A DNA stretch of 64,000 bases from Scilla litardierei. Taxonomy: Eukaryota > Streptophyta > Magnoliopsida > Asparagales > Asparagaceae. The DNA lies in contig CM061141.1 in the NCBI GenBank assembly GCA_030789695.1, positions 328,151,938 to 328,215,937 on the forward strand, in the 5' to 3' direction. Shown here one piece after another: positions 1 to 10,436 of the stretch. Position numbers and translations under genes: made by a program. The notes under the pieces are model-generated. The model was not told the origin of the DNA and searched no databases. It worked only from the letters and a program-made list of their open reading frames with translations. The first letter of the stretch is position 1. Each line of letters starts with the position of its first letter.

Positions 1-298
1 CGCGGCGCGGCCTGAAGCAGGCGAGGCGCGGCCCGAAGGCGAGGCGCGGCCCGAAGCAGGCGAGGCGCGGCCCGAAGGCGGTGAGAACCGGATCGCCGGC
101 AGCGGAAGGCGGAGTCGCACAGGGGCGCGGCGCAGCAGCGAACGCGAGCGCAGGCGGAAGCGCGGCACGACAATGAGCGAAGCTGCCCCGAGAAGCTGCC
201 ATTCCTCTAGGTCGGGATCAGGCGAGGCGAAGGACACCGGATCGCCTAGCCCCGTCGTCGGAAGTCTGCAGACGCCGGTCAGACGACGTCGGATCTAG

Positions 299-703
299 AA
301 CGCCGTCGCCGGAAGGAAGCGCCGGATCAAGGACCGGATCTGAGCGAGCGCCGGATCAAGGACTTCGCCGGAAGGACGATGGACCGGATCTGAGCGGACG
401 CCGTCGCCGGATCTGGCCGGATCTGAGCACTGGAACGCCGTCGCCGGAAGGAAGCGCCGGATCAAGGACCGGATCTGAGCGAGCGCCGGATCAAGGACTT
501 CGCCGGAAGGACGATGGACCGGATCTGAGCGGACACCGTCGCCGGATCTGGCCGGATCTGAGCACTGGAACACCGTCGCCGGAAGGAAGCGCCGGATCAA
601 GGACCGGATCTGAGCGAGCGCCGGATCAAGGACTTCGCCGGAAGGACGATGGACCGGATCTGAGCGGACGCCGTCGCCGGATCTGGCCGGATCTGAGCAT
701 GGG
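299..703. repeat. 135-bp minisatellite, three copies, GC-rich
   Basis: The segment beginning CGCCGTCGCCGGAAGG recurs at 301, 436 and (as CACCGTCG) 571, a period of 135 bp. It contains shorter internal repeats of GCCGGATCTGAGC. The period is a multiple of three, so a frame stays open on the minus strand across the copies. No known protein is recognisable. Confidence 0.85.
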
Positions 704-1330
704 GGCTCCTCGTTGAGTCACTTCGACGAGCCGTCGTGGCCGCGGCGGGGCAGCGGTGTGATGCTGGAGGGATACGTGGAGGCCGCCGACGGTGGATATC
801 AGGGATCGGACGGCGTGGTTTGGGGGTCCGATCGGAGCGGTGTCGTTGGCGAGATCAGATCCGAGACGGATCAGATCGGAGGGTTCCGAACACCACCCAG
901 GCCGCCTTGGACGGGGCGAAGACCAAACGCGATTGGAGCGGGGATGAAAACAGATCCGCACGGAGGTGTCCTAAGGAGCAGGACACGGCGCCGGATCACC
1001 GGCCAGAAGGCCGGCGGCAGGGACTCGCAGAGGATCGCTCGCGCCGTCCGCGCCCGTCGATCCGCCGATCCGCGCGCAGGCGGCGGCGCGCAGGCGGCGC
1101 GGGCGCAGGTGGCGTAGGCAGCTGGCCACGCGGGCGCAGGCGGCTGGGAGAACTCGCAACGGCATCCGACGATCCATCGGAGAACTCGTCGGACGGAGAG
1201 GCGTCGTCCAGCGTCCTCGGGGCGTAGGCGCAGAGGTTGAGCCCAATCGCCCTCTTCGCCTTCGTCCACGTTCCCCGAGCCGCCATTAGCGAGAAGAGGG
1301 AGAGCGGAGCTTTAATTGGAGATGAGAACA

Positions 1331-1500
1331 GTCGGTCGGAGTGGTCAGGACGCGAGCGCAGACTCCGTCGTCGGCACAAGAATTCTATCGAGAAGCAGTC
1401 GGTCGGAGTGGTCAGGACGCGAGCGCAGACTCCGTCGTCGGCACAAGAATTCTATCGAGAAGCAGTCGGTCGGAGTGGTCAGGACGCGAGCGCAGGCGGA
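1331..1500. repeat. 67-bp minisatellite, about 2.5 copies
   Basis: GTCGGTCGGAGTGGTCAGG recurs at 1331, 1398 and 1465, a period of 67 bp. Each copy is followed by a segment with GAATTCTATCGAGAAGCA. It lies inside the GC-rich interior of the short-LTR element. Confidence 0.85.
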
Positions 1501-1734
1501 AGATGGTGCATCCAAGTGCAGGCGGACGGGCTGCGATCCCACACCGAGCGCAGGCGGACGCACGCAGGCGCAGCGCGGAGACGCGAGCGCAAGATGAGGG
1601 CGCGGTGACGGGCTGCGATCCCACACCGAGCGCAGGCGGACGCGGCCGGCGAGCGAGGCGGCACGCGCCGCCTCGCCCGCGGGGGAGAGAGCAAAAGACG
1701 GCTAGGGTTTAAGTTAAACCTAGCTCTGATACCA

Positions 1735-1842
1735 TGTTCGGAATAAACTCTCTTGTATTATTCCAAGGGCAATAACCCGATATATATAGAGTACAGGCAA
1801 AGGGAAATAAGCACTAAAGACCCTATACATATACTCCTAACA
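1735..1842 (-). repeat. 108-bp LTR of the short-LTR retroelement
   Basis: The ends are TG and CA, and an adjoining perfect 12-nt tRNA-Met primer binding site sits at 1723-1734 on the minus strand. The candidate target-site duplication on this side is GTTTC (1843-1847). Confidence 0.65.
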
Positions 1843-2640
1843 GTTTCATGGTCAAGTCCTAAATGTTTTAATATATTTGGCTTAATTTCGCAAAACTACC
1901 TCGTATTTTTGCTGAATTTCATCTATGGTGAGTACCCTAAATACATCTAAGTAGACCAGTTCAAAATTACAGAGACTGTTGATGCGTGAAATTAGCACCA
2001 TGGAGCCTCTACAGGGTTTCATTGGGCCGACCTTCTCCGGTGCCTAAAAAAGAGATAAGAGCGTCAAAGGATCGGATGGTTGGCCTTCGATTCGGTTCCG
2101 ATACTTAGGTTAGTCCAAGCAGGAGGAAAGATGGATGTAGTCTGGGTTTCATTGGGCCGATCTGTCGTTTTTGTATAGATGTTGGTCCGTTATGCCAAGT
2201 TGGGGGGAGTTATGGTGATCCCGGATATCACATGCGTAACTGGCCCCCCAAATCGGGCACGTGGTTGCGCGAGCAAGTAATAGTTGTTGATCTGACCATC
2301 TCTCTTAACATCCTGGAAAAAAGTCCAATTGCTGGAGAGCGCGTCAACTGAGTTTGCGGGATAGTAATCGGCCGGCCTTGTCAGACGGGCAATTCTCTAG
2401 TGCACGGTTGCTGAAAGAGTCGTGTGTATCGCCGAGGTCGTCCTTGTGTGACCCTGCTTGCCGACCTGAGTCAGCGAATGCATGTCTGTCTTGCAGAGCT
2501 CTGCCTGCAGCTTGGCTCCCAAGCTGCTCTCAGATGGTCCCTAAGGACACGTGTAGCTTTTAGATTCGGACGCGATGGGCCCTCGCTGTCAGGTAACTGG
2601 CCCCAGCTATAGTGAGCACCGTCCCAAAATATCTCTAACA
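1843..2640. other. Intergenic, no gene seen
   Basis: No coding region is convincing here. A short phrase, GTTTCATTGGGCCGA, occurs twice (about 2017 and 2144). A G-box core CACGTG lies near 2260. Short open frames around 2354-2612 have no recognisable similarity. Confidence 0.4.
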
Positions 2641-2959
2641 GAGAGACAATTCAGTAGACGAAGTGAAAATAATGCGGCCTATTTTTCTTATACTCTTCCC
2701 TGATGCTTCTCAAAGAGAATCATTGCAATGTACAGACAATGTAACGATCACAAACGATGACAATCCAGCAAAAGAAACCCAATAAACAGTGTAACATTAT
2801 GTTGAATTAGACTATACCTCAAAATTTAGATGGGGGAGGGAATACACAATTTCTCTGCATCTATGCACGATATATGTACAAGTGATGTACAAAAACAAGA
2901 ACATAAGCACTTTCGATTGATCCCTCCTCTTCTGCATTTGATGATGATATAAGACACAG

Positions 2960-5491
2960 CTACCTCGGCCCAGACAGGCGCACGGCTGAAAGGAATGTAT
3001 CGCTATTGCAATCGGAGGGCCCCGAAGACGACGGCCCTGAAGACGAGCCCTCTTCGCTTAGGGACTTAAACAGGTTGGCATACATCCGGAAGCCAAACTG
3101 AGAGGAAGTCGGAGGCTGAGGAACGTGGCACAATCCCTCCAGCATCTGGACTACTTTGGACATTGACGGCCTCAACGACAAGTCCTCTTGTATGCACCAC
3201 AAGGCAACCTTGATCGTCGTCTCCATGCTCCCGTCCTTGTCGTCGCATTTCAACTTGCCGTCGAGTATCTCCATCAGCTTGCCCTCCTCCATCTTCTTGA
3301 AGGCGTACGTGGGGAAATGCGCTTTCTCAGAGGTCTCCGATGGATCGAAGTTCTTCCTCCCCCCGACCAGCTCGAGCAAAACCATGCCAAAGCTGTACAC
3401 ATCACTCTTCTCCGAGATTGCATAGTTTGTGATCCATTCTGGCGCGAGGTAGCCCCTTGTGCCCCTAAGGGTGGTGAACACATGGCTCTGCTCTCTGGTC
3501 ATCAACTTCGCCAGGCCGAAGTCCGACACCTTCGCGACAAAGTTGTCGTCTAGAAGAACGTTTTCAGGCTTAATGTCGCAGTGAACTATCTTCGAATCGC
3601 AGTCCTCGTGGAGGTAGGCCAACCCCTTTGCCGTGCCCAAAGCAATATGACACCTCTGCTCCCAGCTCAGCTGAGAACCTTCATTGCCGTTCTTAAAGAT
3701 CCATCGTTCCAGGGATCCATTCGACATGTACTCATACGCGAGGAGCCGGTGTGTGCCCTCTGCACAGAAACCTTTGAGCCTGACCAAATGGACATGATGG
3801 ATGCTGCCTATGGTGCTGACTTCTGCGCGGAACTCTTTCTTCCCTTGGCCTATGCCTTCCAGCTTCTTCACCGCGATCTGGGCACCGTTCGGGAGCTTTC
3901 CGAGATACACTGACCCGAAACCCCCCTGGCCGAGCTTGACCCTGAAGTTGTTCGTGGCATCCTGAAGCTCTCTGTAAGTGAAGCGAACTGGCATCCCAGA
4001 TATAGCATCCAGGAAGTTGTCCTCCTCTGAGGATCCCATTTGTGAAGGTTCAGCTGGCAATCTCTTCTGCCTCCTCCTGACTCGGATCGCAACGTAGATG
4101 AGAGCCGCTATGACACCTGCGGTCGCGAGGCAGATGACTAAGACTACTACCAGATGCTTGCTGCTCCCGCTCCCCTCTTGCCCGGGACTCTGGCCGTTGC
4201 CTCCTCTGCCGGACATCTTGATGTAAGAGGAGTAAGCAGTTGAGTTGCTGTCCAGCTGCCGCAAGCTCCCAATCTGATCAAACAGAAAGCAGCTCCGCGA
4301 ACTGTCTTCATAGAACAAAGCAACGCAGGAGCAGTTGGCCAGGCAAGCGGCCTGGCATCCTGTAAGATTCGTTTTAGCGGAAGGCGAGGTGAAATGAGTG
4401 GCGAAGTAGCCGATTCCATCGTCAACCTTTGCGAGCTGAAACCGATCACCACCCGAGCTGCAAGAGGATGCAGAAACGCCAGGATCACAACCAGAGTACG
4501 AGCTGAGCACGCCCGGGCACAAGCACCGGCCGTCGCCGCCACACACGTAATACGGACCGCAGGTTTCAGGCGCGTCGCAGGTGTCCTGCGGTGCCCTGAT
4601 CGAAGAGGCAACCTTCGAGTCGCCGTTCTGCAGACCGAAGAACGAGAGGAACCCGTCGTCCCCCAGCACAGCGGTCCATATCACGCCCGGGCCAGAACTG
4701 TCGGCCTGAACGATGAATTGCGATAGAAGAGACTGCTTCTGATCGTAGAAATTCCACGAATTGGAATCAAGAACGGCCGAATATATCTGCCCGCCAAGCT
4801 TGTTATCGATCTTCCTCTTCTCCTGCTGCATCGACCAGTAAGGCTGCGGGGGCTGAAACCCCGCGAGCAGCATCATATCTCCTCCTCGAATCTCGAGGCT
4901 GTAACTCAAGTTGTTGCCGTTGGGCTTGCTCACAAGCTTCATCCCCTCCACGAAGCTCTGATTCGACAAAAGGGTATCGGTGGGATGGCTGAAGCTCTGC
5001 CATATCGGATCGGAGCTCGAATTCTCGCCGCCAAGCATCACCAAATTGCCCGTGTTGAGCAGCCGCATGACCGCAGCGCCCTTGTTCGACGAATTGGTGG
5101 ACCAAACGGCGGCCGCACCGTTGGACTGCAAGTAGGCATTGCCGTCTTTGCCGAACACGAAATTGTCGGACTGGGTGACTGGCCCGCCTCGATTGGCGGT
5201 CCACACGACGGTGGTGGTGGCCTGATGGACGACGGCCAGCACGAAATGGGTGGTGTCTTGCGGGCTGTAGCCGACGAATCCGAACGCAAAGGTGGAGTCG
5301 TTTGAGAGCAGGAAGAGGCCGTCGTTGTCGATGAAATTCATTTGAGGGCCTTGGAACCCAGGCTTGATCTCGAAGCTCTGGATGCTAGAGCTGCAGGGCC
5401 TTGGCAGAAAAATGATGGCCAAAAGGAAGATGACCACCATGACTTGTGAAAGCACAAATAATTCGAACCTTGAGGACGAAAAAACACCCAA
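2960..5491 (-). CDS. G-type lectin S-receptor-like serine/threonine kinase, SD2-5-like
   Basis: An uninterrupted 843-residue receptor kinase, full length for the SD2 class, whose members usually have one coding exon. In order: a signal peptide (about 1-35); a bulb-lectin domain (about 45-175, VVWTANRGGP at 95-104); a Cys-rich EGF-like stretch (304-335); a PAN-like segment (378-405); one membrane helix (about 447-470); and a kinase domain (about 516-790). The kinase has the glycine loop GQGGFGSV (521-528), Lys542, HCDIKPEN (637-644), DFG (657-659) and APE (683-685). Cys precedes the catalytic Asp, so it is a non-RD kinase, a type often found in plant innate-immunity receptors. It should sit in the plasma membrane with the lectin outside. 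The ligand cannot be inferred. The start is the first Met and gives a good signal peptide. No defect is seen. Confidence 0.93.
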   Translation of the reverse strand: MGVFSSSRFELFVLSQVMVVIFLLAIIFLPRPCSSSIQSFEIKPGFQGPQMNFIDNDGLFLLSNDSTFAFGFVGYSPQDTTHFVLAVVHQATTTVVWTANRGGPVTQSDNFVFGKDGNAYLQSNGAAAVWSTNSSNKGAAVMRLLNTGNLVMLGGENSSSDPIWQSFSHPTDTLLSNQSFVEGMKLVSKPNGNNLSYSLEIRGGDMMLLAGFQPPQPYWSMQQEKRKIDNKLGGQIYSAVLDSNSWNFYDQKQSLLSQFIVQADSSGPGVIWTAVLGDDGFLSFFGLQNGDSKVASSIRAPQDTCDAPETCGPYYVCGGDGRCLCPGVLSSYSGCDPGVSASSCSSGGDRFQLAKVDDGIGYFATHFTSPSAKTNLTGCQAACLANCSCVALFYEDSSRSCFLFDQIGSLRQLDSNSTAYSSYIKMSGRGGNGQSPGQEGSGSSKHLVVVLVICLATAGVIAALIYVAIRVRRRQKRLPAEPSQMGSSEEDNFLDAISGMPVRFTYRELQDATNNFRVKLGQGGFGSVYLGKLPNGAQIAVKKLEGIGQGKKEFRAEVSTIGSIHHVHLVRLKGFCAEGTHRLLAYEYMSNGSLERWIFKNGNEGSQLSWEQRCHIALGTAKGLAYLHEDCDSKIVHCDIKPENVLLDDNFVAKVSDFGLAKLMTREQSHVFTTLRGTRGYLAPEWITNYAISEKSDVYSFGMVLLELVGGRKNFDPSETSEKAHFPTYAFKKMEEGKLMEILDGKLKCDDKDGSMETTIKVALWCIQEDLSLRPSMSKVVQMLEGLCHVPQPPTSSQFGFRMYANLFKSLSEEGSSSGPSSSGPSDCNSDTFLSAVRLSGPR

Positions 5492-5523
5492 AAAGCGAGT
5501 AGGGTCAGTCTCAATTGATCTTG

Positions 5524-5601
5524 CTTTCAGGTGATTGCTTTCGATAAATGCGAATATGATGTCTATTTCATGATTTTTGAAGGAAAACTATGCAGGCTTA
5601 C
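5524..5601 (-). other. Probable 5'-UTR intron of the receptor kinase
   Basis: On the minus strand CGAG|GTAAGC gives a strong donor at 5601-5600. An acceptor AAAG lies at 5527-5524, leaving a 78-nt intron about 33 nt upstream of the ATG at 5491. This is inferred from splice signals only. Confidence 0.45.
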
Positions 5602-5699
5602 CTCGATTTTGATATCAGCTTCTCGTTGCACGAAGAGAGAAGATATGTGGCGCTGAGGGGAGGAAGAAATGGAGGGCAGTCAAAAAGGAGAAGATGAGG

Positions 5700-6539
5700 G
5701 TAGATCTGAATTTTTGGTGGCATTTGGTTACAGTCCTTATCATTGAATTTTGTGGGCTGTAAAATTTTCCGTTGGGTTCTTTGTTTATGCAGGCATTAAT
5801 TGTTCATTATCATTGGCCGCCGCTGTAATTGGATGAGAGAGAGAGGGAGGGAGAAATAAGAGTCAAAGCAGCGCCCAACCACCATTGCCAAGCTTTAAAT
5901 GTTTGCAGGAAGAAGCTTCTTTTGATTTTTATTTCTTTTTCTATTTTTCGATAATCAGTGGGATTAGTGTTGATCAACTTTTTATTTTTTATAACTTTTG
6001 TTTTGCGTAGGTTGCAGGTAATTTCTAGAAAATAAATTTATTTTAAAAATGTGTAATCAAAGTACGAGACGGCTGATGTGGCGTTTTTTTCCATCTATGT
6101 AATAGAACTGTAAAAATTAACCGATTATATTGCACGGAAATACTTTATTGTTTTTTCGTTGCATTAAAATATTTTAATGTTTCAAATTTTAGAGTTTGCT
6201 ATTGTTATCTATATTACATTTGACAACTGTTTTTGAATTTTAGGGCTGACTAAGACAAGTTGACTAGAACAAATTAATCTTGAAGAATGAATGGTTGAGA
6301 TGAGATTTTGTGGAAAGTTTTGGAGGGAAAAACATTTCAAGGGAAATAAAACTTTTTGGGAAATGAAAGTTTATGGGGAATAGCAGAGTGCATGCAATTA
6401 ACGCATTTGGGAAAGAAAATTTTAACTTGTATTTAATGCTGCAGATCGAATAATGCTACAGATCGAATGATATCTCCATCAACGCGGAGCCCACCGTCTC
6501 TTCGACGCATGGGGTAATACGATACGAATAATTTCCCGC
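5700..6539. other. Promoter-side intergenic DNA of the receptor kinase, AT-rich
   Basis: This stretch lies upstream of the receptor kinase and should hold its promoter. A GA-rich run (GAGAGAGAGGGAGGGAG, near 5835) is the only motif seen. No gene is recognised. Confidence 0.4.
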
Positions 6540-6985
6540 GCCGCCGCTAATTTTTTTAACGCTATTTTGCTGTTCCGCGCCGAATTTATTATTTTACGCC
6601 GAATTTGTTGTTCCATGTCGACCACGCCGATGGCGCCCGTTAAATTTTTTTATGCTAATTTGGTGTTCCGCCTCGAATTTGTTGTTTTACGTCGAATTTT
6701 TTGTTTCGTGTCGACCACGCCGAAGGCGCCGGTTAAATTTTTTATGTGAATTTGTTGTTCCGCGCATTGTTGTTCCGAGTCGAAGGCGCCGGCGCCAAAT
6801 TTGTTGTTTTACGTCGAATTTGTTGTTCCATGTCGAAGGCGTCTACGTCGAATTTGTTGTTTCGCGCCGAAGTCGCCCGATAAAATTTTTACGCTAGTTT
6901 GTTGTTCCGTGTCGAATGCGCCGGTACCGCTAAATATTTTTACGATAATTTGTTGTTCCGCGCAATTTTGGCTGTGGAAATAATT
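6540..6985. repeat. Degenerate tandem array built on TTGTTGTTCCGYGYCGAA
   Basis: Variants of GAATTTGTTGTTTTACGTCGAA and TTGTTGTTCCGCG recur about every 30-60 bp. Many are followed by CGAAGGCGCCGG and TAAATTTTTTAYG. The copies are too diverged for a fixed period. No coding potential is supported. Confidence 0.6.
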
Positions 6986-7196
6986 TTTTGGAGAAAAAAG
7001 ATTTCGCGGAGGAAAATCTTAAATGAACCGTGCATGCGGGCATGTGTTATTGATTCGGGTTGAATATGGCGTATTTAACCCCCCATTTAGCCCTACTTTG
7101 TGCTTATATGATGCTTAATTGGTCTCTAATACGTTCAAATTTTGTATATCGTCATTCATTAGAGAAATCACTTGTTTTGAGCACAAAACAGCAATA

Positions 7197-7271
7197 AACT
7201 GAGTAATTCTGCACATTTTATATTTTTCATGACTTGGTCTCGATCTCACGATTCCAACTGAGTAATTCTGC
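7197..7271. repeat. 16-bp direct repeat at the truncated edge of the left Sirevirus copy
   Basis: AACTGAGTAATTCTGC occurs at 7197-7212 and again at 7256-7271. The second copy runs straight into Sirevirus sequence, whose similarity to the intact copy begins at 7269. It looks like filler DNA made during repair of the break. Confidence 0.6.
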
Positions 7272-8532
7272 TTCGACTCGTGCCCCCGAGGGCACTGCTG
7301 CTGGTGCTTCCACTTCTGGTGATGCTGTTGCTGCTTCTTCTGCTGGTGCCCCCGAGAGCACACCTGTTGCCGCCACTCCTGTGGTGGATACTCCGACTGG
7401 TGCTCCCGAGGCCACTACGGTTGCTGCTTCAGAGGTTGCCACTTCAGTCGTCTCTCCTGCTGATCTTCTGGACGTTCTTGCTGATCCAGTCACCTCCTCT
7501 GCTCCTGCTGAGCCCGCAGTTGCTTCTGGTCCTCCCGCTGCCTCTTGAGTTTCTCCGAGGCCTCTCCTGATACTCATTGGATGATATATCTAGCTGTGAG
7601 AGATGTTGGGTAGGATAGTGTGGGTGGCTATGTATTTTGGATCATTTTGATGTCTTTTTGATATCTGTGATGATGTATTTTGATATGTTTGATGATGATG
7701 TATTTTTTGTTGACACTCCGATATTTTGTCATGTGATGATGTATTTTTGTGCCCCGATCAGTCGATCGATGTTTTGTATATCGGTGATGTACTCTGCTTC
7801 ATATTATATATATATATATACATCGCAGTTGACATTTTATTATATTGTGCAATGTATAATTTTTATGTCTCTAATTTTTTTTTTCGTCGCTCGACGATAT
7901 TCACTTGGTTTAATAGAAATTTCTTCTATGAAAACATAGAATTGTTTTCCATGCACTAAATTAACCAAGAAATGTTGATATTGGATAGTATATTCCATAA
8001 CTCAATTCGTTAAATTGATTTCAGTTTTGATGATTTCGTTTTACGATTTTTCGACGTTGGTATCTTTGACACGCCTTGATAATATTCGTTTTTTTTCTCT
8101 TTGGTGTCACTTGAACCTTCGTCGTATTCTACGACTCCCGTGCTTTTTAATTTGAGGCCATTGTTGTTGTCGTTGTTATCCTCCCGCTCTTTTTGCTTAT
8201 GCCAAAGGGGGAGAGATATAATAATAACGATGTGCCAAATGAAAATTTAAAGCATTTCTCCAAGAATCTAACTTGATGTGTTAGATTCAGGGGGAGTTAA
8301 GATATATAAATGGATTTTCATATCCGATATTTCAATAACCTTCATTTGGTATTTCAATAATCCAATAATCGATTCTCATTTAATATACTTCACTCGTCTG
8401 CTTGATGCGTATCACTTTTGTTTAAATTGGAATTAACGTGTCATCAATGCAGGGGGAGTAAGTAAATTTCATTTGAATTATTATTTTTGATTATTATTTA
8501 TGTAAGTTTGTCATCACCAAAAAGGGGGAGAA
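7269..8532 (+). mobile_element. Truncated Sirevirus copy: 3' internal region
   Basis: This matches 18151-19418 almost base for base, offset by 10882-10886. It covers the last ~90 codons of the extra 3' open frame (stop at about 7546) and the whole downstream non-coding region with its four polypurine tracts. It joins directly to the LTR at 8533. The visible differences are a few substitutions and the length of a TA run near 7806. It is the right end of a second element that shares the LTR 8533-10409 with the complete copy. Everything to its left has been lost. Confidence 0.85.
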
Positions 8533-8957
8533 TGTTGGATATTGGACTCCCCGGATTTGGTTTTGGATGATGAACAAACATAAATAAAATATGAACTAAC
8601 ACTTTGTGAGCGCAGTTATGGAGATCGTCGCCAAATTCATATGAATATCAATAACGACGTCTCGAGACTTCTCAAAGCACGTGATCGTATGCCTAAAGCT
8701 TCGTTGAAGCTTATGGACCTTTTTAGAAGTCATGAAGATTCGATCGAAGCTATTGAAGACGGTATCGTCAAGTTTATTTTATAGTCTTTAAGCTTCTTTC
8801 GTAGAATGTTAAGCCTTGAGTAGGTCTTACGTTTTAATTCTTCATAACGCTCATATCTTAGCTCTAGGATCTTAGTAGAAGTCCATACAATTCTTCCCGA
8901 AGCTTCGCGCTTCGATTCGGGACTTCTTGTGCATGTTAGTTGGTTCAAGAAGAAGAA

Positions 8958-9605
8958 CTGACCGACTAGATGGTGATCTAGTCGGTCAGCCAAGCTTCTT
9001 GGACCGACTAGTTTCTGTCAGTTAATTCTTAGCTCTTTACTGTTTACAGTTAGTCGGTCTAAGTTGACTCACCGACCGACTAGTTGATGAACTAGTCGGT
9101 CAGTGATGCTTCTGTGACCGACTAGTTGAGCTTTCCCTGAACATGCACATTTTCACTTGAGCTACTGTTTATCATTAGTCGGTCTGTGCTCATTGATCGA
9201 CCGACTAGTTGATGAACTAGTCGGTCAACTTTCCTTCTTGGACCGACTAGTTTAGTTTACTGTACATGCCAAATTTTTCACCATACTTACTGTTTATTAT
9301 TAGTCGGTCTATGTTCATTTGGTGACCGACTAGTTGATGAATTAGTCGGTCAACATTTGTTCTTGGACCGACTAAGTCTAATTCTTCTCAGACTTCAGTT
9401 TTATCTGTTAGTCGGTCCACGTTGAGTAACCGACCGACTAGTTGTGAAACTAGTCGGTCAGCTACTCTTCTTAGACCGACTAGTTCCTTAGTCTGTAATT
9501 TGATCTTTTCTCAGTTTACTCATTAGTCGGTTTACGTTCAGTGACCGACCGACTAGTTGATAAACTAGTCGGTCGGTGATTGTTCTTTGACCGACTAGTT
9601 GGGTT
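8958..9605. repeat. Inverted-repeat array of GACCGACTAG / CTAGTCGGTC in the 5' LTR
   Basis: I count about 23 copies of the 10-nt core in alternating orientation over 650 bp. Many are paired as GACCGACTAG, a 6-9 nt loop, then CTAGTCGGTC, so each pair can form a hairpin. Such arrays are typical of Sirevirus LTRs and lie upstream of the TATA box. The matching array in the 3' LTR is near 19845-20492. Confidence 0.88.
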
Positions 9606-9664
9606 CAGAAAAGAGCCGTTGGAGCCCTAATTGAAACGTTTTTCTCTCTCTCTCTCTTCATTCC

Positions 9665-9672
9665 TATAAATA
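9665..9672 (+). promoter_or_regulatory. TATA box of the Sirevirus 5' LTR
   Basis: TATAAATA follows a CT-rich run and lies about 740 bp before the LTR end. The equivalent in the 3' LTR is at 20551-20558. Confidence 0.6.
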
Positions 9673-10411
9673 CTTGTTGGGCTGCATTCATTGCTGCCAA
9701 GGCTGATATTAATGCAAGTTTAGAGATTCAAGAGAAATCAATCCAAGCTCATTCAAAGCTCATTCCCTCCATTCATTAATCTCTCCTAACTCTTACTTCC
9801 AAAGAGAGATTCATTGAGTGTGAAGCCTTCCAAGCCAAGTGCTTGATTCTAGGTCACCAACATCCCCAAAGCTCTCCATCGCTGTTCTACATCTTGGAGC
9901 TAGGGTTTGGTGCCACTTCTTCCTCAAAATCATCCTTGCCCTAATTCGTAAGCGATACTCAAGGCATAGGTATTTTGTTCGGTAAGAAGTTTCTTTATTT
10001 CATTTCATATTTGATTTGTAAGATTCACTCTCGGTTGTGAGAGTGTGGTTGTGATCCCGGGTTGTGGGAGTCACAAATTACATTTTGTATGATTTGACTT
10101 GTGGAGGTTTTTCACAAGTATTTCATAGTGGAAATCTTGAGTTAGGGTTTCTAACTCAAGTATCCGGAGGGGATCCGGGTGGTTGGGACGTAGGATCACC
10201 GGGAACAAGTCGGGGAGACTTGGGTGGATCCGAACCCAGTAACATCTCTTGTTAGCGTTGTTAATTTTGTGTTGTCATTTCAATTTAAGCTTCCGCAAAT
10301 TGAATTGGTAGTTGTTTGCATTTTAATTTGGAATTATACTCCTTATTATTTTAAAGTACTATTCACCCCCCCCCTCTAGTACTTGTGCAGTAGCTTGTAG
10401 GGCATTACATT

Positions 10412-10423
10412 TGGTATCAGAGC
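10412..10423 (+). other. Primer binding site of the Sirevirus
   Basis: TGGTATCAGAGC is complementary to the 3' end of initiator-Met tRNA and begins 2 nt after the LTR. Confidence 0.9.
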
Positions 10424-10436
10424 CAGATACACAGCT

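Larger units (their letters stand above)
1..1842 (-). mobile_element. Short-LTR retroelement (TRIM/LARD-like), right-hand part, with GC-rich interior
   Basis: A 108-bp LTR lies at 1735-1842. It starts TGTTCGG and ends CTAACA, so it has TG...CA ends. On the minus strand it is followed directly by a primer binding site TGGTATCAGAGC (1734-1723), complementary to initiator-Met tRNA. The interior therefore runs leftwards and out of the window. It is very GC-rich and dominated by minisatellites, with no recognisable gag or pol. LTR size fits TRIM elements, but an interior of at least 1.7 kb is much longer than a typical TRIM, so a LARD-like or derived element is equally possible. The other LTR is not in the window and the target duplication cannot be checked. 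Confidence 0.6.
8533..10409 (+). repeat. 5' LTR of the Sirevirus, shared with the truncated left copy
   Basis: The 1877-bp repeat runs from TG to CA. A polypurine tract precedes it and a tRNA-Met primer site follows 2 nt after it, so it acts at once as 3' LTR of the left copy and 5' LTR of the complete copy. A TATA box TATAAATA lies at 9665-9672, downstream of the inverted-repeat array. Confidence 0.9.

Noticed and set aside
295..1712. Many overlapping open frames on both strands in the GC-rich left end
   Set aside because: They arise from GC-rich minisatellites with few stop codons, have no recognisable domains and overlap on both strands.
7234..7548. 104-codon frame as a separate gene
   Set aside because: It is the duplicated tail of the Sirevirus extra frame, joined to unrelated upstream DNA.
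8958..9605. Regularly spaced GACCGACTAG motifs as a CRISPR array
   Set aside because: They alternate in orientation inside a plant LTR, are short and form hairpins. CRISPR arrays do not occur in plant nuclear DNA.
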